A DNA stretch of 64,000 nt. Source: Gammaproteobacteria bacterium (GTDB lineage: Bacteria; Gemmatimonadota; Gemmatimonadetes; Longimicrobiales; Gaopeijiaceae). Location: the NCBI GenBank assembly GCA_028819075.1, contig JAPPMM010000040.1:62001-126000 (forward strand), read 5' to 3'. The notes beneath the pieces are model-generated. The model was not told the origin of the DNA and searched no databases. It worked only from the letters and a program-made list of their open reading frames with translations. The position numbers and the translations under genes were made by a program. Shown here piece by piece: positions 17,102 to 24,728 of this stretch (its first letter is position 1; each line of letters begins with the position of its first letter).

Positions 17102-17812
17102 ATGTCCCGCAGTAACACCGCAATGCTCGTCCTTGCCGTGATTCCGCTCCTGTCGGCCGGCTGTGCCGGGGATAGCGATGCGGCGGAGTCCGAGCCCGCC
17201 GCCGCCGTGGACGTCGAGGCCATGGGCGGTATGAACGCCGCCGATGCAATGGCCGCCCTCTCCAACCCCAACCTCGCCACTGAAGACGAGCTCACCGCGG
17301 TCCCGGGGATCACGGCGGAGGCCGCCGCGGCGGTTGCCGGCGGACGGCCCTACCTGCGGGCGGCGGATCTGCACGCGGTGCTGGCGGGGGCGATCGGAGA
17401 GGAGGCGGCGGTAGGGGCCTACCGCGCGCTCTGGCTGCCGATCAACCTCAACGACGTGACCAACGACGAGATCCTGCTGATTCCGGGTGTTGGGGATCGG
17501 ATGGCCCACGAGTTCGAAGAGTACCGTCCATACGTGGACATGGGCGAGTTCCGCATGGAGATCGGGAAGTACGTGGACGAGAACGAAGTTGAGCGGCTCG
17601 CCCGGTATGTGTACGTCCCTATCGACCTGAACACGGCCCCCCGCGAAGAGATCATGGCGGTTCCCGGGATGAGCGAGCGCATGGCCCACGAGTTCGAGGA
17701 GTACCGCCCGTACACCGACCTGGACCAGTTCCGGCGCGAGATCGGAAAGTACGTGGACGAAAACGAAGTCGCGCGGTTCGAGCGCTACGTGACGCTGAAC
17801 CAGGGCGGATAA
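17102..17812 (+). CDS. helix-hairpin-helix repeat lipoprotein
   Basis: A 236-residue lipoprotein with a strong GGAGGAAC-type site before ATG 17102. The signal ends LLSAGC21. After an acidic linker come three helix-hairpin-helix units: a degenerate one (LATEDELTAVPGITAEAA, about 58-75) and two near-identical ones (INLNDVTNDEILLIPGVGDRMAHEF and IDLNTAPREEIMAVPGMSERMAHEF, starting about 117 and 177), each followed by EYRPY, EIGKYVDENEV. The repeat period is 60 residues, also clear in DNA (180 bp). ComEA-type HhH domains bind DNA, but the strongly acidic character here argues for another ligand or protein contact. It lies behind a Fur-like box and is followed by a PepSY membrane protein, so an envelope iron-acquisition role is inferred. 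Confidence 0.82.
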   Translation: MSRSNTAMLVLAVIPLLSAGCAGDSDAAESEPAAAVDVEAMGGMNAADAMAALSNPNLATEDELTAVPGITAEAAAAVAGGRPYLRAADLHAVLAGAIGEEAAVGAYRALWLPINLNDVTNDEILLIPGVGDRMAHEFEEYRPYVDMGEFRMEIGKYVDENEVERLARYVYVPIDLNTAPREEIMAVPGMSERMAHEFEEYRPYTDLDQFRREIGKYVDENEVARFERYVTLNQGG

Positions 17813-17860
17813 GGGGCGCAGCCGGGCGGGGCGCCGGCTTCGTCGACCCGGCGGCGTCAA

Positions 17861-19009
17861 GTGCGGATGATCCGCGCAGTCATCTTCTGGCTGCATCTTT
17901 CTGTAGCCGCGGCCGCCGGGGTGGTTATCCTGATGTTGGCAGCGACGGGGGTGGTGCTGTCGCTGCAGGAGACGGCGACGGGGCTTGCGGAGCGGCGGTA
18001 CTTCGTGGCCGCGCCCGAGACTGTGGAACGGCTGCCTCCTGAGGAACTCGCAGGGGCGGCCGGGTTCACGACGACTTCGCTGAGTTACCGTTCGGATCCG
18101 CGCGCGCCGGTGCGCGTCTACGAGGGGCGGGACCGGTACGCCCGCGTCAATCCCTACACGGGGCAGGTGTTGGCAACGGGACCGGGCGGACTCGAGCGGT
18201 TCTTCGAAGGCGTTCACAACTGGCACCGCTGGTTCAACGTCTCCGGAGGCTCGGTGCGTCGTGCCCGGGCGGTGACGGGAGCGGTCAACGTGGCCTTCCT
18301 CTTTCTGCTGCTTACCGGACCGATCCTGTGGATCCCGCGGCCCGTCACGCGGCGGTCGCTCGCCAACGCGATCCTCCTCCGTCCCGGGGCGAGAGGCGCC
18401 GGGCGCGACCTCAACTGGCACCAGGTGGTCGGGATCTGGTCCGTCCTGCCGCTGGCCGCGATCGCCGCAACCGGGGTCGCCACATCGTATCCGGCTGCGG
18501 GAGATCGGGTCTACCCGATGGTGGGAAACGCTATGTCCGCCGGGTCATGGGCGGTCGCATCAGCGTCCGGAGGGATGGGGTTCGACGAGGCGGCGATTCC
18601 GGAGGACTCGGCTCGCGTGGCGGAGCCGGACCTGAGGGCCGTGCTCGCAACGGCCGAGGGATGGGCGCCGGAGTGGCGGACCATGATTCTGAACATGCCG
18701 CGCCCGGCGGACAGCGAGGTCCGCGTCGAGGTGCAGGCGGGCCGCGCGGGCCAGCCTCACAGGACCGGCTTTCTCACCGTGGACGCCGCCTCCGGCACGG
18801 CGCGCGCATGGGAGTCCTTCGCCGACGATTCGCCCGCACGGCGCGCGCAGCAGTTCCTTCGATACGCGCATACGGGGGAGTACTGGGGGCTGGGGGGCCA
18901 GCTGTTGGCAGGACTCTACTCGTTGGCGGCCGCGGTGATGGTGTGGACCGGCCTTTCGCTGGCGGTACGCCGGCTGCGACGCTTCGTCAGCTCCCGGCGG
19001 ACGAACTAG
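17861..19009 (+). CDS. PepSY-associated transmembrane protein (PiuB/siderophore-reductase type)
   Basis: A 382-residue inner-membrane protein; start GTG 17861, with an in-frame ATG two codons later at 17867 equally possible. Transmembrane segments are visible at about 5-30 (LHLSVAAAAGVVILMLAATGVVLSL), 138-158, 187-207 and 350-370. The PepSY-TM pattern includes RYARVNPYTGQVLA, the His-bearing FEGVHNWHRWFNVSG, LNWHQVVGIWSVLPLAAIAATG, and FLRYAHTGEYWG. The conserved His residues probably bind haem. Family members are Fur-regulated in many bacteria and act in ferric-siderophore reduction or iron release. It follows the HhH lipoprotein by 48 bases and overlaps the stop of the convergent gene at 19006 by four bases. 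Confidence 0.85.
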   Translation: MRMIRAVIFWLHLSVAAAAGVVILMLAATGVVLSLQETATGLAERRYFVAAPETVERLPPEELAGAAGFTTTSLSYRSDPRAPVRVYEGRDRYARVNPYTGQVLATGPGGLERFFEGVHNWHRWFNVSGGSVRRARAVTGAVNVAFLFLLLTGPILWIPRPVTRRSLANAILLRPGARGAGRDLNWHQVVGIWSVLPLAAIAATGVATSYPAAGDRVYPMVGNAMSAGSWAVASASGGMGFDEAAIPEDSARVAEPDLRAVLATAEGWAPEWRTMILNMPRPADSEVRVEVQAGRAGQPHRTGFLTVDAASGTARAWESFADDSPARRAQQFLRYAHTGEYWGLGGQLLAGLYSLAAAVMVWTGLSLAVRRLRRFVSSRRTN

Positions 19010-19443
19010 TCTGGAGGTGCGCGCCGCGTAGTGATCATGATGGCCCCCGCCGTGTGATTGGTGCCGAAGCGCGTCGTGGCGTCGGTGGGGGAGAGCAGCG
19101 AAATCCGCTCGATGTGATCGTCGCTGATGCTGCGCAACTCCCGGAATTCCATACGGACCCCGTTCAGGTAGACCGCGGGCCGATTGTCCAGGTTGTATGC
19201 GGTCTGGGCGCCCCGGCGCCGCAGCCAGGTGCGCCTGAGCCGCTCGATGGCGGTGTAGGCGTTGCCGAAGGCGTCCCTGTCCAGCTCCTCTCTCGTGATG
19301 TCGCCGAAGCCGCCCCCTGTGGACGGCGTGGCTCCTTCGGGACCTCCCGCTAAACAGCCCGCCAGGCAAAGCGTTGCCGCGAGCGTCAGCGTCCCGATCC
19401 AGCGAGCCGCGACTGGCGCAGGGCTTCGTCGATCGACGGGCAT
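19006..19443 (-). CDS. plug-only (TonB-receptor plug-like) lipoprotein, copy A
   Basis: A 145-residue lipoprotein with signal ending CLAGC30. Mature motifs: GDITREELD, AYTAIERLRRTWLRRRG, PAVYLNGVRM, HIERISLLSPTDATTRFGTNHTAGAIMITTRR. The second half aligns with the distal plug of SusC receptors, but there is no barrel. GGAGTAG upstream of ATG 19443 contains the stop codon of copy B, so the two are translationally coupled with a three-base gap. It is the last gene of the operon SusC (21290), SusD (19932), copy B, copy A. Compared with copy B it has Asn for Asp in the VDG-type turn (LNG). Confidence 0.82.
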   Translation of the reverse strand: MPVDRRSPAPVAARWIGTLTLAATLCLAGCLAGGPEGATPSTGGGFGDITREELDRDAFGNAYTAIERLRRTWLRRRGAQTAYNLDNRPAVYLNGVRMEFRELRSISDDHIERISLLSPTDATTRFGTNHTAGAIMITTRRAPPD

Positions 19444-19446
19444 TGA

Positions 19447-19857
19447 CTACTCCGGAGGACCTCTGCGGGTGACGATCACGATCGCCCCCGAGGCGTGACC
19501 GGTGCCGAACCGGGTGGTGGCATCGGTGGGGGAGAGCAGCGAGATCCGCTCGATGTATTCGGCGCTGATGCCGAAGAGTTCCTCGATGCGCCCGACGCGC
19601 ACCCCGTCCATGTAGACCAAAGGCCGGTTGTCCGGGTTGTTCGGGGTGCGGGCGCCCCGGCGCCGCAGCCAGCTGCGGCGGAGCCGCTCGATGGCGTGGT
19701 GGGCGCTGGTGTACACCTCCAGGTTCAGCTCCTCCCTGGTGATGTCGCCGGTTCCGCGGACGGGTGGGGGGCCGTCTCCCCCGGCACCCGAACCGCCGGC
19801 GCAAGCGCCGAGGCAGAGGAGGCCTGAAAGCGCCAGGGTCCACGCCCACAGGGACAT
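19447..19857 (-). CDS. plug-only (TonB-receptor plug-like) lipoprotein, copy B
   Basis: A 136-residue lipoprotein with a short signal ending LGAC19. It has GDITREELN, AIERLRRSWLRRRG, PLVYMDGVRV, YIERISLLSPTDATTRFGTGHASGAIVIVTRR. It is clearly a paralog of copies A and C; the shared DITREEL and LRR-x-WLRRRG helix distinguish the group from ordinary plugs. The ATG at 19857 is preceded by GGGAGAGGT, which itself lies directly behind an 11-bp hairpin (19870-19909) separating it from susD. Being inside a susCD operon, it is likely delivered to the same outer-membrane complex; this is an inference. Confidence 0.82.
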   Translation of the reverse strand: MSLWAWTLALSGLLCLGACAGGSGAGGDGPPPVRGTGDITREELNLEVYTSAHHAIERLRRSWLRRRGARTPNNPDNRPLVYMDGVRVGRIEELFGISAEYIERISLLSPTDATTRFGTGHASGAIVIVTRRGPPE

Positions 19858-19869
19858 ACCTCTCCCGCC

Positions 19870-19909
19870 CCCGTCCGGGGAGAGCCCTTGCGGGATCCCC
19901 CCGGACGGG
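19870..19909. terminator. intercistronic hairpin between susD and plug-only gene B
   Basis: CCCGTCCGGGG at 19870-19880 pairs perfectly with 19899-19909 around an 18-base loop. In the minus-strand transcript it begins 22 bases after the SusD stop and ends a few bases before the ribosome site of the 19857 start. No U-tract follows, so it may act as an attenuator or mRNA-stability element rather than a full terminator. Confidence 0.5.
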
Positions 19910-19931
19910 TGCCGGGCCCTGCGAGCCGGTG

Positions 19932-21269
19932 TCAGCCGCTCGTGTTGGGGTTCAACTCGAGTTCGGTTTCGTCGATGGGAAGGCACGTCGTCGGCCCGTA
20001 GGCCACTCCCTTGTGGTTGAAGTTCTGGCCGCGCGGGAACCACAGCCCGTAGCGCAGCTTGTCGGCGTGGTGCCGTCCTTCGAGGAACATCTCGCGGCGC
20101 CGCTCCTCGACGATGACGCCCATGTCCACGGATGAAGCGTGGGGCAGGCCGTGCCGGTCGCGCAACGCATTGATACGGCTCAGCGCGGAGGCCGCGTCAC
20201 CGGACATGACCTCGACCTCGGCCAGGATCAGCTGCGCCTCGGCCCAATCGCCGAGCGGAATATCGTACCCCTGGTCACGGTACTTGGTCTGGACCCAGTG
20301 CGGGGTGACGCCGTCCTGACCCACCTGACCGGTGTTTACCACCGGGACGCGGGGATCGGGCATGCCGTCGTCCACCGTCTGGCTCCCGTCCGCGGCGATG
20401 GTCAGGTTGCGGAAGCCGGGCGCCACCTCGACTCCGTCCACCATCACGGGAGGAGTGATGGTGCCGTACTTGTTCTCGTTGAGCATGTGGTAGACCTGGT
20501 TCCACCGCTTGCGCACCGAGTTGTCGCGGGTGACCCAGGCGATGAAGTTCGGGTCCGTGACCTGGGCCGCATCCGCCGCCGCTCCGGACATGTTGCCCTG
20601 CGAAAGGCGGTTGCGGGCCCGGGCAAGGTGCGCCAGCTGGCGCGCGCTCGAGGTCACTGCGGTGATGTCGAAGTCGCCGCCCATGTGGCCGATGGCGGTG
20701 CCGAGCCACTCCTCGCCGCCGGCCAGCAGCTGGGACGGGGTCATGAGCGGTCCTACGTCCACGGTGTTCTCGCACCAGTGCTCGCCGAACACGGTGTAGA
20801 CGAGCCCGGCGTAGAGTGCCGCGGTCGCGAGCAGGTTGTCCTGGTCCGGAACGGCCTCCTCGAACCCGCTGATGGTGTTGTACGCCTGCTCCGCCTGGAA
20901 GCGGGCCTTCTGGAAGGAGGTTGCGAACGCTGCGTTGGTATTGCTCTGGCCGCAGTTGCCGCTGGTGGAGGTGATGCGGTACTCGGACCAGGCTCGCGTG
21001 AACCAGCCGGTCGACTCCCAGTAGGCGTCCTCGAGGCCTCCGATGGAGACCGAGAAGTCCGAGTACGAGCACTCGAAGTCGGCGATCGCGGACACGACCA
21101 TGGTATTGGCCATGTCGGGAATGAGGAGCCCGTCCTCGGTCAGGTTGCCCGGCAGCTCCACCTCGAGCAGGCTGTCGCATGCTCCGGCCGCCGTCGCCGC
21201 CAGAACGAGCGCGGCGATCTTCGTGAATCGTCCGCGGGCGGGTCGCTTTCCATTTCTGATTGTCTTCAT
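19932..21269 (-). CDS. RagB/SusD family outer-membrane lipoprotein
   Basis: A 445-residue lipoprotein. ATG 21269 is chosen because GGGAGA precedes it; an ATG at 21290 overlapping the susC stop (TGATG) is possible and would add seven residues. Signal ends AGAC32 followed by DSLLEVELPG, like the SusD at 10989. Further family landmarks are FQKARFQAEQAYNTI, MPDPRVPVVNTG, GDWAEAQLILAEVEV, and RREMFLEGRHHADKLRYGLWFP. It is the surface lid partner of the SusC at 21290 and, given the duplication, may also serve the orphan SusC at 24729. A fragment of a second copy of this gene remains at 24631-24704. Confidence 0.92.
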   Translation of the reverse strand: MKTIRNGKRPARGRFTKIAALVLAATAAGACDSLLEVELPGNLTEDGLLIPDMANTMVVSAIADFECSYSDFSVSIGGLEDAYWESTGWFTRAWSEYRITSTSGNCGQSNTNAAFATSFQKARFQAEQAYNTISGFEEAVPDQDNLLATAALYAGLVYTVFGEHWCENTVDVGPLMTPSQLLAGGEEWLGTAIGHMGGDFDITAVTSSARQLAHLARARNRLSQGNMSGAAADAAQVTDPNFIAWVTRDNSVRKRWNQVYHMLNENKYGTITPPVMVDGVEVAPGFRNLTIAADGSQTVDDGMPDPRVPVVNTGQVGQDGVTPHWVQTKYRDQGYDIPLGDWAEAQLILAEVEVMSGDAASALSRINALRDRHGLPHASSVDMGVIVEERRREMFLEGRHHADKLRYGLWFPRGQNFNHKGVAYGPTTCLPIDETELELNPNTSG

Positions 21270-21289
21270 GGCTCTTTCTCCCTTGCACA

Positions 21290-24268
21290 TCAGAACGTGA
21301 CCCGCATGGTCAGGTTGAACGACGCGGTGGGCGGGACATTCGAGTTGGAGCCCGTGTTGGTGTCCGAGGTGCGCCGAGCCTCCGGATCGTGGATCGGTTC
21401 ACCCCAGATGTCCGGCTGGGATACCCAGAGCATCGCGAGGTTGCGCGCGCCGAGGCTCACGGACGCCCGCGAGGCTCCCGAGCGCTCCACCAGCGACTGG
21501 GGCAGCCGGTAGTTGGCGCTGATCTCGCGGAGGCGGGCGAAGCCTCCGTTGTAGACCATGCCGCTCCCGAAGTTCTCGTCCGCGCGCGCCAGGAAGAGCG
21601 GGTTGGTGCGCTCGTTGGCCGCGAGCGAGGTCTGGAAGTGGATGTGCTTGCCGGCAACGTCCGACGAGGTGGCGTAGCCGCCGATGCGGTGCTCGACCAG
21701 GGCATGGAGCCTGAGGTTGTTGAAGAAGGTGAAGGTCAGGTTGTAGCCCATCTCCCACGGCATCTGGAGCGGTCCGTAGAAGACTTCCATCCGGCTGTTG
21801 CACGGAGCCGGCGACCCGCCCTGCTCCCAGCCGTTGATTCCGGTGCCGCTGTCGCACATGATCGACGACTTGATGAGCCGCCCGGTTGAGGGATCGATCT
21901 CGGCGCTCACCGCCAGTTCGTCGAAGATGGCCGGGAAGGGGAAGCCTTCGCGCAGCGTGTTGGTCGGAGGCAGGTCGCCGACGTCCTCCACGCGGTTCCG
22001 GTTGTGCGACAGGCTCGCGCCCAGGTCCACGGCGAGGGCGCCGCCGTCGAAGACCCGTCCGTTGAGGTTGACCTCCCAGCCCCAGTTCTTCAGGTGCCCC
22101 AGATTCACGGACTGGGAGCCGGGGAAGCCGCGGCTGGGAGCCACGGGCAGGGAGACCAGCGCGTCCCGGATGTCCTGCTGGTAGTAGGTCACCTGGGCCA
22201 GGAGGCGGTCGTCGAACAGACCGGCGTCGAACCCGGTCTCGATCTCGGTGCTGACCTCGGGGCCCAACTCCGGGTTGCCCACTTCGTCGGGGGTGACCGC
22301 GGCCTGCGAGGCCGGGCCCACCGCCGGCTCATAGAGCCGCACGGCAGCGAACACGTCGGGCTGCTGCCCGGCCTTGCCCCACGCCGTCCTCAGCCTCAGC
22401 GAGTTCACCCAGCCGACATCGAAGAAGTCCTCTTCACTGAGGACCCAGGTGCCGGAGAGCTTCGGATAGATGGCCGCGTCGAAGTCGGCGCCGAAGGCGG
22501 AGTTGTCGTCGCCGCGGATGGCGCCGGTGACGAAGATGCGGTCCTGATAGCCGATCTCCTGCTGCACGTAGGCGCCCATCGTCTTGTTCTGCACGAAGTC
22601 CTCGGTGGACGTCGTGCTGGCCGCGCCTGCGAGCGAGGTGATGGCGGGAGCCGGGAAGGTCTTCCCGGTGCTGATCACGGTCTCGAGCTGCTTGGAGTAG
22701 TACTGGGCGCCAACGGAACTCCGCAGGGTCAAGTCGCTCAGGTTGACCGTTCCCGTGGCGGCGTAGTCGAAGGTGATGTAGCGGGTGTACGGGCGCTCGA
22801 CGACGACATCCCCCAGCGAGAGGCCGCCGAAGTCGTGCTGTGCTCCGGTCGGATGGCGCGGGAAGAGCCTGCGGTTCTCCTCATGGGCCTGGTCCAGCCC
22901 GATCACGGCCCTGTGGGTCAGCCAGTCGAACGGCGTGTGGTTGAGCGTGAGGCTGCCGATGAAGCGCGAGTTGTCGCGGGTCGCCTCGACTTCCTCAATG
23001 GACTCGGGGCGCGCGCGCAGGAATCCGCGCAGCCGGGTGTCGACGCCCTCGGGAGTCGACCACTGCGCCTGTTCCCAGACGCCCCACGAGGTCCGCTGCT
23101 GCATGAAGCTGGTGGTGCCGTTCACGTAGCCGGTGCTCATGTCGATCTGGAGCGACTCGTGCGGCACCACGGAGACGTTCGCGCGCGTATTGAACACCTT
23201 GTTCCAGTTGTAGTGGACGATGCCGGTCTGGTCGTCCCAGTCGGTGGCCAGGTAATAGCGCACCCGCTCGGTGCCGCCCCTCATGCTGAGCGCATAGCCC
23301 TGGGAGTGGCCCGTGGTGAAGAACTGGCGTCCGGCATCCCTTTCCTGGTCCCAGATGTTGAAGGAGATGATGTTGCCGGCGCTGTCCTTGCCGTAGGCGA
23401 AGTTGACCTGGTCGCGTGCGTTGGGGAGCCAGGTGGCGCCCTGCTTGATGGTCAGGTCGAACTGGGGCGCGCCCTCGACGCCGCGCTTGGTGATGATGTT
23501 GATGACGCCGTTGGAGGCCTCGGTGCCGTAAAGGGTCGCGGCCGAAGGGCCCTTGATGACCTCGATGCGCTCGATGTCCTCGGGGTTGATGTCGTCGAGC
23601 TTGCTCACCTGGCGGCCGTCGCGGAGGCTCGGCCCCGCCTGGGTCTCGTTGTCGACCCGGATGCCGTCTACGTAGATGAGCGGGTTGTTGCCGACGTTCA
23701 GGCTGGTGTAGCCGCGGATGCGGATGGGCGACCCGGTGCCGACGTTCCCCGACACTCGCTTGAAGCCCACGCCGGCCTCACGTCCCTGCAGGAGGTCCTG
23801 CATGGTGTTGATGGGGGCGACTTCCGCCACGTCGGCGGCCTCCACGCGGGCCATCGCGTTGCCGAGCGCGCGCTGCCGGGTGCCGCCCGCCGTGCCTGTC
23901 ACCACCACCTCATCGAGCGCGAGCGCTTCCGCCGTGAGGTTGATCTCGATCTGGCTGGTCTGGCCGCCGGTCACGTCGATCTGCACGGTGGCGGTGCGGA
24001 ACCCGATCCGCGTCGCCCGCAACTGATGCGTGCCGGCCGGAACGTTGAGGAGCAGGAACTGACCGTTGGCCTGGGTCAGCCCCCCGATCTCCAGGGTCGG
24101 GATGTCCACCTGGACGACGGACATCGGTTGCAGGGTGCGGCCGTCGACCACCGTTCCGGTGACGGTGCCGGTTCCCTGCGCACCTGCCCCGACCGCTGTG
24201 GCCAGCAGGAGCGCAAGGAGCGCGACGGCTGCGCTTGCGGGTTGGAATACGACGATACGAGAGCCCAT
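21290..24268 (-). CDS. SusC/RagA family TonB-linked receptor, duplicate copy 1
   Basis: A 992-residue receptor from ATG 24268 (GGAGG seven bases upstream). Order: signal to AGAQ (about 32), carboxypeptidase-like domain (TGTVVDGRTLQPMSVVQVDI), TonB-box region EALALDEVVVTGTAGGTRQRA, plug (GTGSPIRIRGYTSLN, LIYVDGIRVD, IERIEVIKGPSAATLYGTEASNG), barrel ending FNLTMRVTF. It is the same length as the copy at 24729 and very similar throughout; 21381-22191 is base-for-base identical to 24820-25630 as far as I can read. It heads the operon with SusD and plug-only genes B and A. The leader contains an 8-bp inverted repeat (24299-24306 with 24326-24333). Confidence 0.94.
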   Translation of the reverse strand: MGSRIVVFQPASAAVALLALLLATAVGAGAQGTGTVTGTVVDGRTLQPMSVVQVDIPTLEIGGLTQANGQFLLLNVPAGTHQLRATRIGFRTATVQIDVTGGQTSQIEINLTAEALALDEVVVTGTAGGTRQRALGNAMARVEAADVAEVAPINTMQDLLQGREAGVGFKRVSGNVGTGSPIRIRGYTSLNVGNNPLIYVDGIRVDNETQAGPSLRDGRQVSKLDDINPEDIERIEVIKGPSAATLYGTEASNGVINIITKRGVEGAPQFDLTIKQGATWLPNARDQVNFAYGKDSAGNIISFNIWDQERDAGRQFFTTGHSQGYALSMRGGTERVRYYLATDWDDQTGIVHYNWNKVFNTRANVSVVPHESLQIDMSTGYVNGTTSFMQQRTSWGVWEQAQWSTPEGVDTRLRGFLRARPESIEEVEATRDNSRFIGSLTLNHTPFDWLTHRAVIGLDQAHEENRRLFPRHPTGAQHDFGGLSLGDVVVERPYTRYITFDYAATGTVNLSDLTLRSSVGAQYYSKQLETVISTGKTFPAPAITSLAGAASTTSTEDFVQNKTMGAYVQQEIGYQDRIFVTGAIRGDDNSAFGADFDAAIYPKLSGTWVLSEEDFFDVGWVNSLRLRTAWGKAGQQPDVFAAVRLYEPAVGPASQAAVTPDEVGNPELGPEVSTEIETGFDAGLFDDRLLAQVTYYQQDIRDALVSLPVAPSRGFPGSQSVNLGHLKNWGWEVNLNGRVFDGGALAVDLGASLSHNRNRVEDVGDLPPTNTLREGFPFPAIFDELAVSAEIDPSTGRLIKSSIMCDSGTGINGWEQGGSPAPCNSRMEVFYGPLQMPWEMGYNLTFTFFNNLRLHALVEHRIGGYATSSDVAGKHIHFQTSLAANERTNPLFLARADENFGSGMVYNGGFARLREISANYRLPQSLVERSGASRASVSLGARNLAMLWVSQPDIWGEPIHDPEARRTSDTNTGSNSNVPPTASFNLTMRVTF
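21381..22191. repeat. identical tract shared with 24820-25630
   Basis: 811 bases inside susC copy 1 (barrel C-terminal part) match copy 2 with no mismatch that I could find, at a constant offset of 3439. Flanking sequence differs noticeably: for example mismatches at 21377, 21380 and 22192, and many between 22192 and 22420. The abrupt edges suggest gene conversion or selection on this part. Confidence 0.75.
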
Positions 24269-24480
24269 GAGCGGTCCTCCGGACAGAGGTGGAACAGGCA
24301 CCTCCGGCGGCGGCTCGAACACCCTCGGAGGTGATCGATTGGGCCATTAGTTGACACCCGGGACCGCGGTTTTGCTGGCGGTCGAGGTCATGCCAGGCCG
24401 GTCCGCGAACGACGGATGAGCCCGTATCGAGAGGGTCGACCCTCGCCCGGCCACGTCAGTTGGCGACCGGCGCGAACGAG

Positions 24481-24620
24481 TCGCTACCAGCGCGCCCGCG
24501 TGCGGATGTCTTCGGCGACCTGCCCGGCGAACGCCTTCCGGCCCATGACCACCACGTTGTGGCGCTGGTTGTCAGTGCCCACGTAGTCGAGGCCGATACG
24601 CTGCGGCATCAGCAAGTCTG
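24481..24620 (-). pseudogene. truncated thrS remnant (3' fragment with internal deletion)
   Basis: 24484-24553 aligns with the end of thrS (28016-28085) at offset 3532, including its stop codon and the RTRARW C-terminus. 24545-24617 then aligns with thrS 28404-28476 at offset 3859. The 327-base difference is an exact in-frame-length deletion between two copies of the 9-mer ATGACCACC (28077-28085 and 28404-28412 in intact thrS). The fragment has no start and is non-functional. It marks the left edge of the duplication junction. The flanking 24269-24480 is weakly similar to the susC2-thrS spacer and holds no gene. Confidence 0.85.
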
Positions 24621-24728
24621 CTGGGGCCGGGTGACGCCGTCCTGTCCCACCTGACCCGTGTTCTCAACGGGGACGCGGGGATCGGGCATGCCATCGTCCA
24701 CCGTGAGCGGCTGTTTCTCCCTTGCACA
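24621..24728 (-). pseudogene. susD remnant upstream of susC copy 2
   Basis: 24631-24704 aligns without gaps with 20305-20378 of intact susD (the DGMPDPRVPVVNT/GQDGVTPHW region). 24710-24728 matches the susC-susD junction around 21271-21289 (CTTTCTCCCTTGCACA-type). About 890 bases of susD between these points are missing. The susC copy at 24729 therefore has no intact SusD of its own. The piece is directly fused to the thrS fragment at about 24618-24630, which is the tandem duplication breakpoint. Confidence 0.83.
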
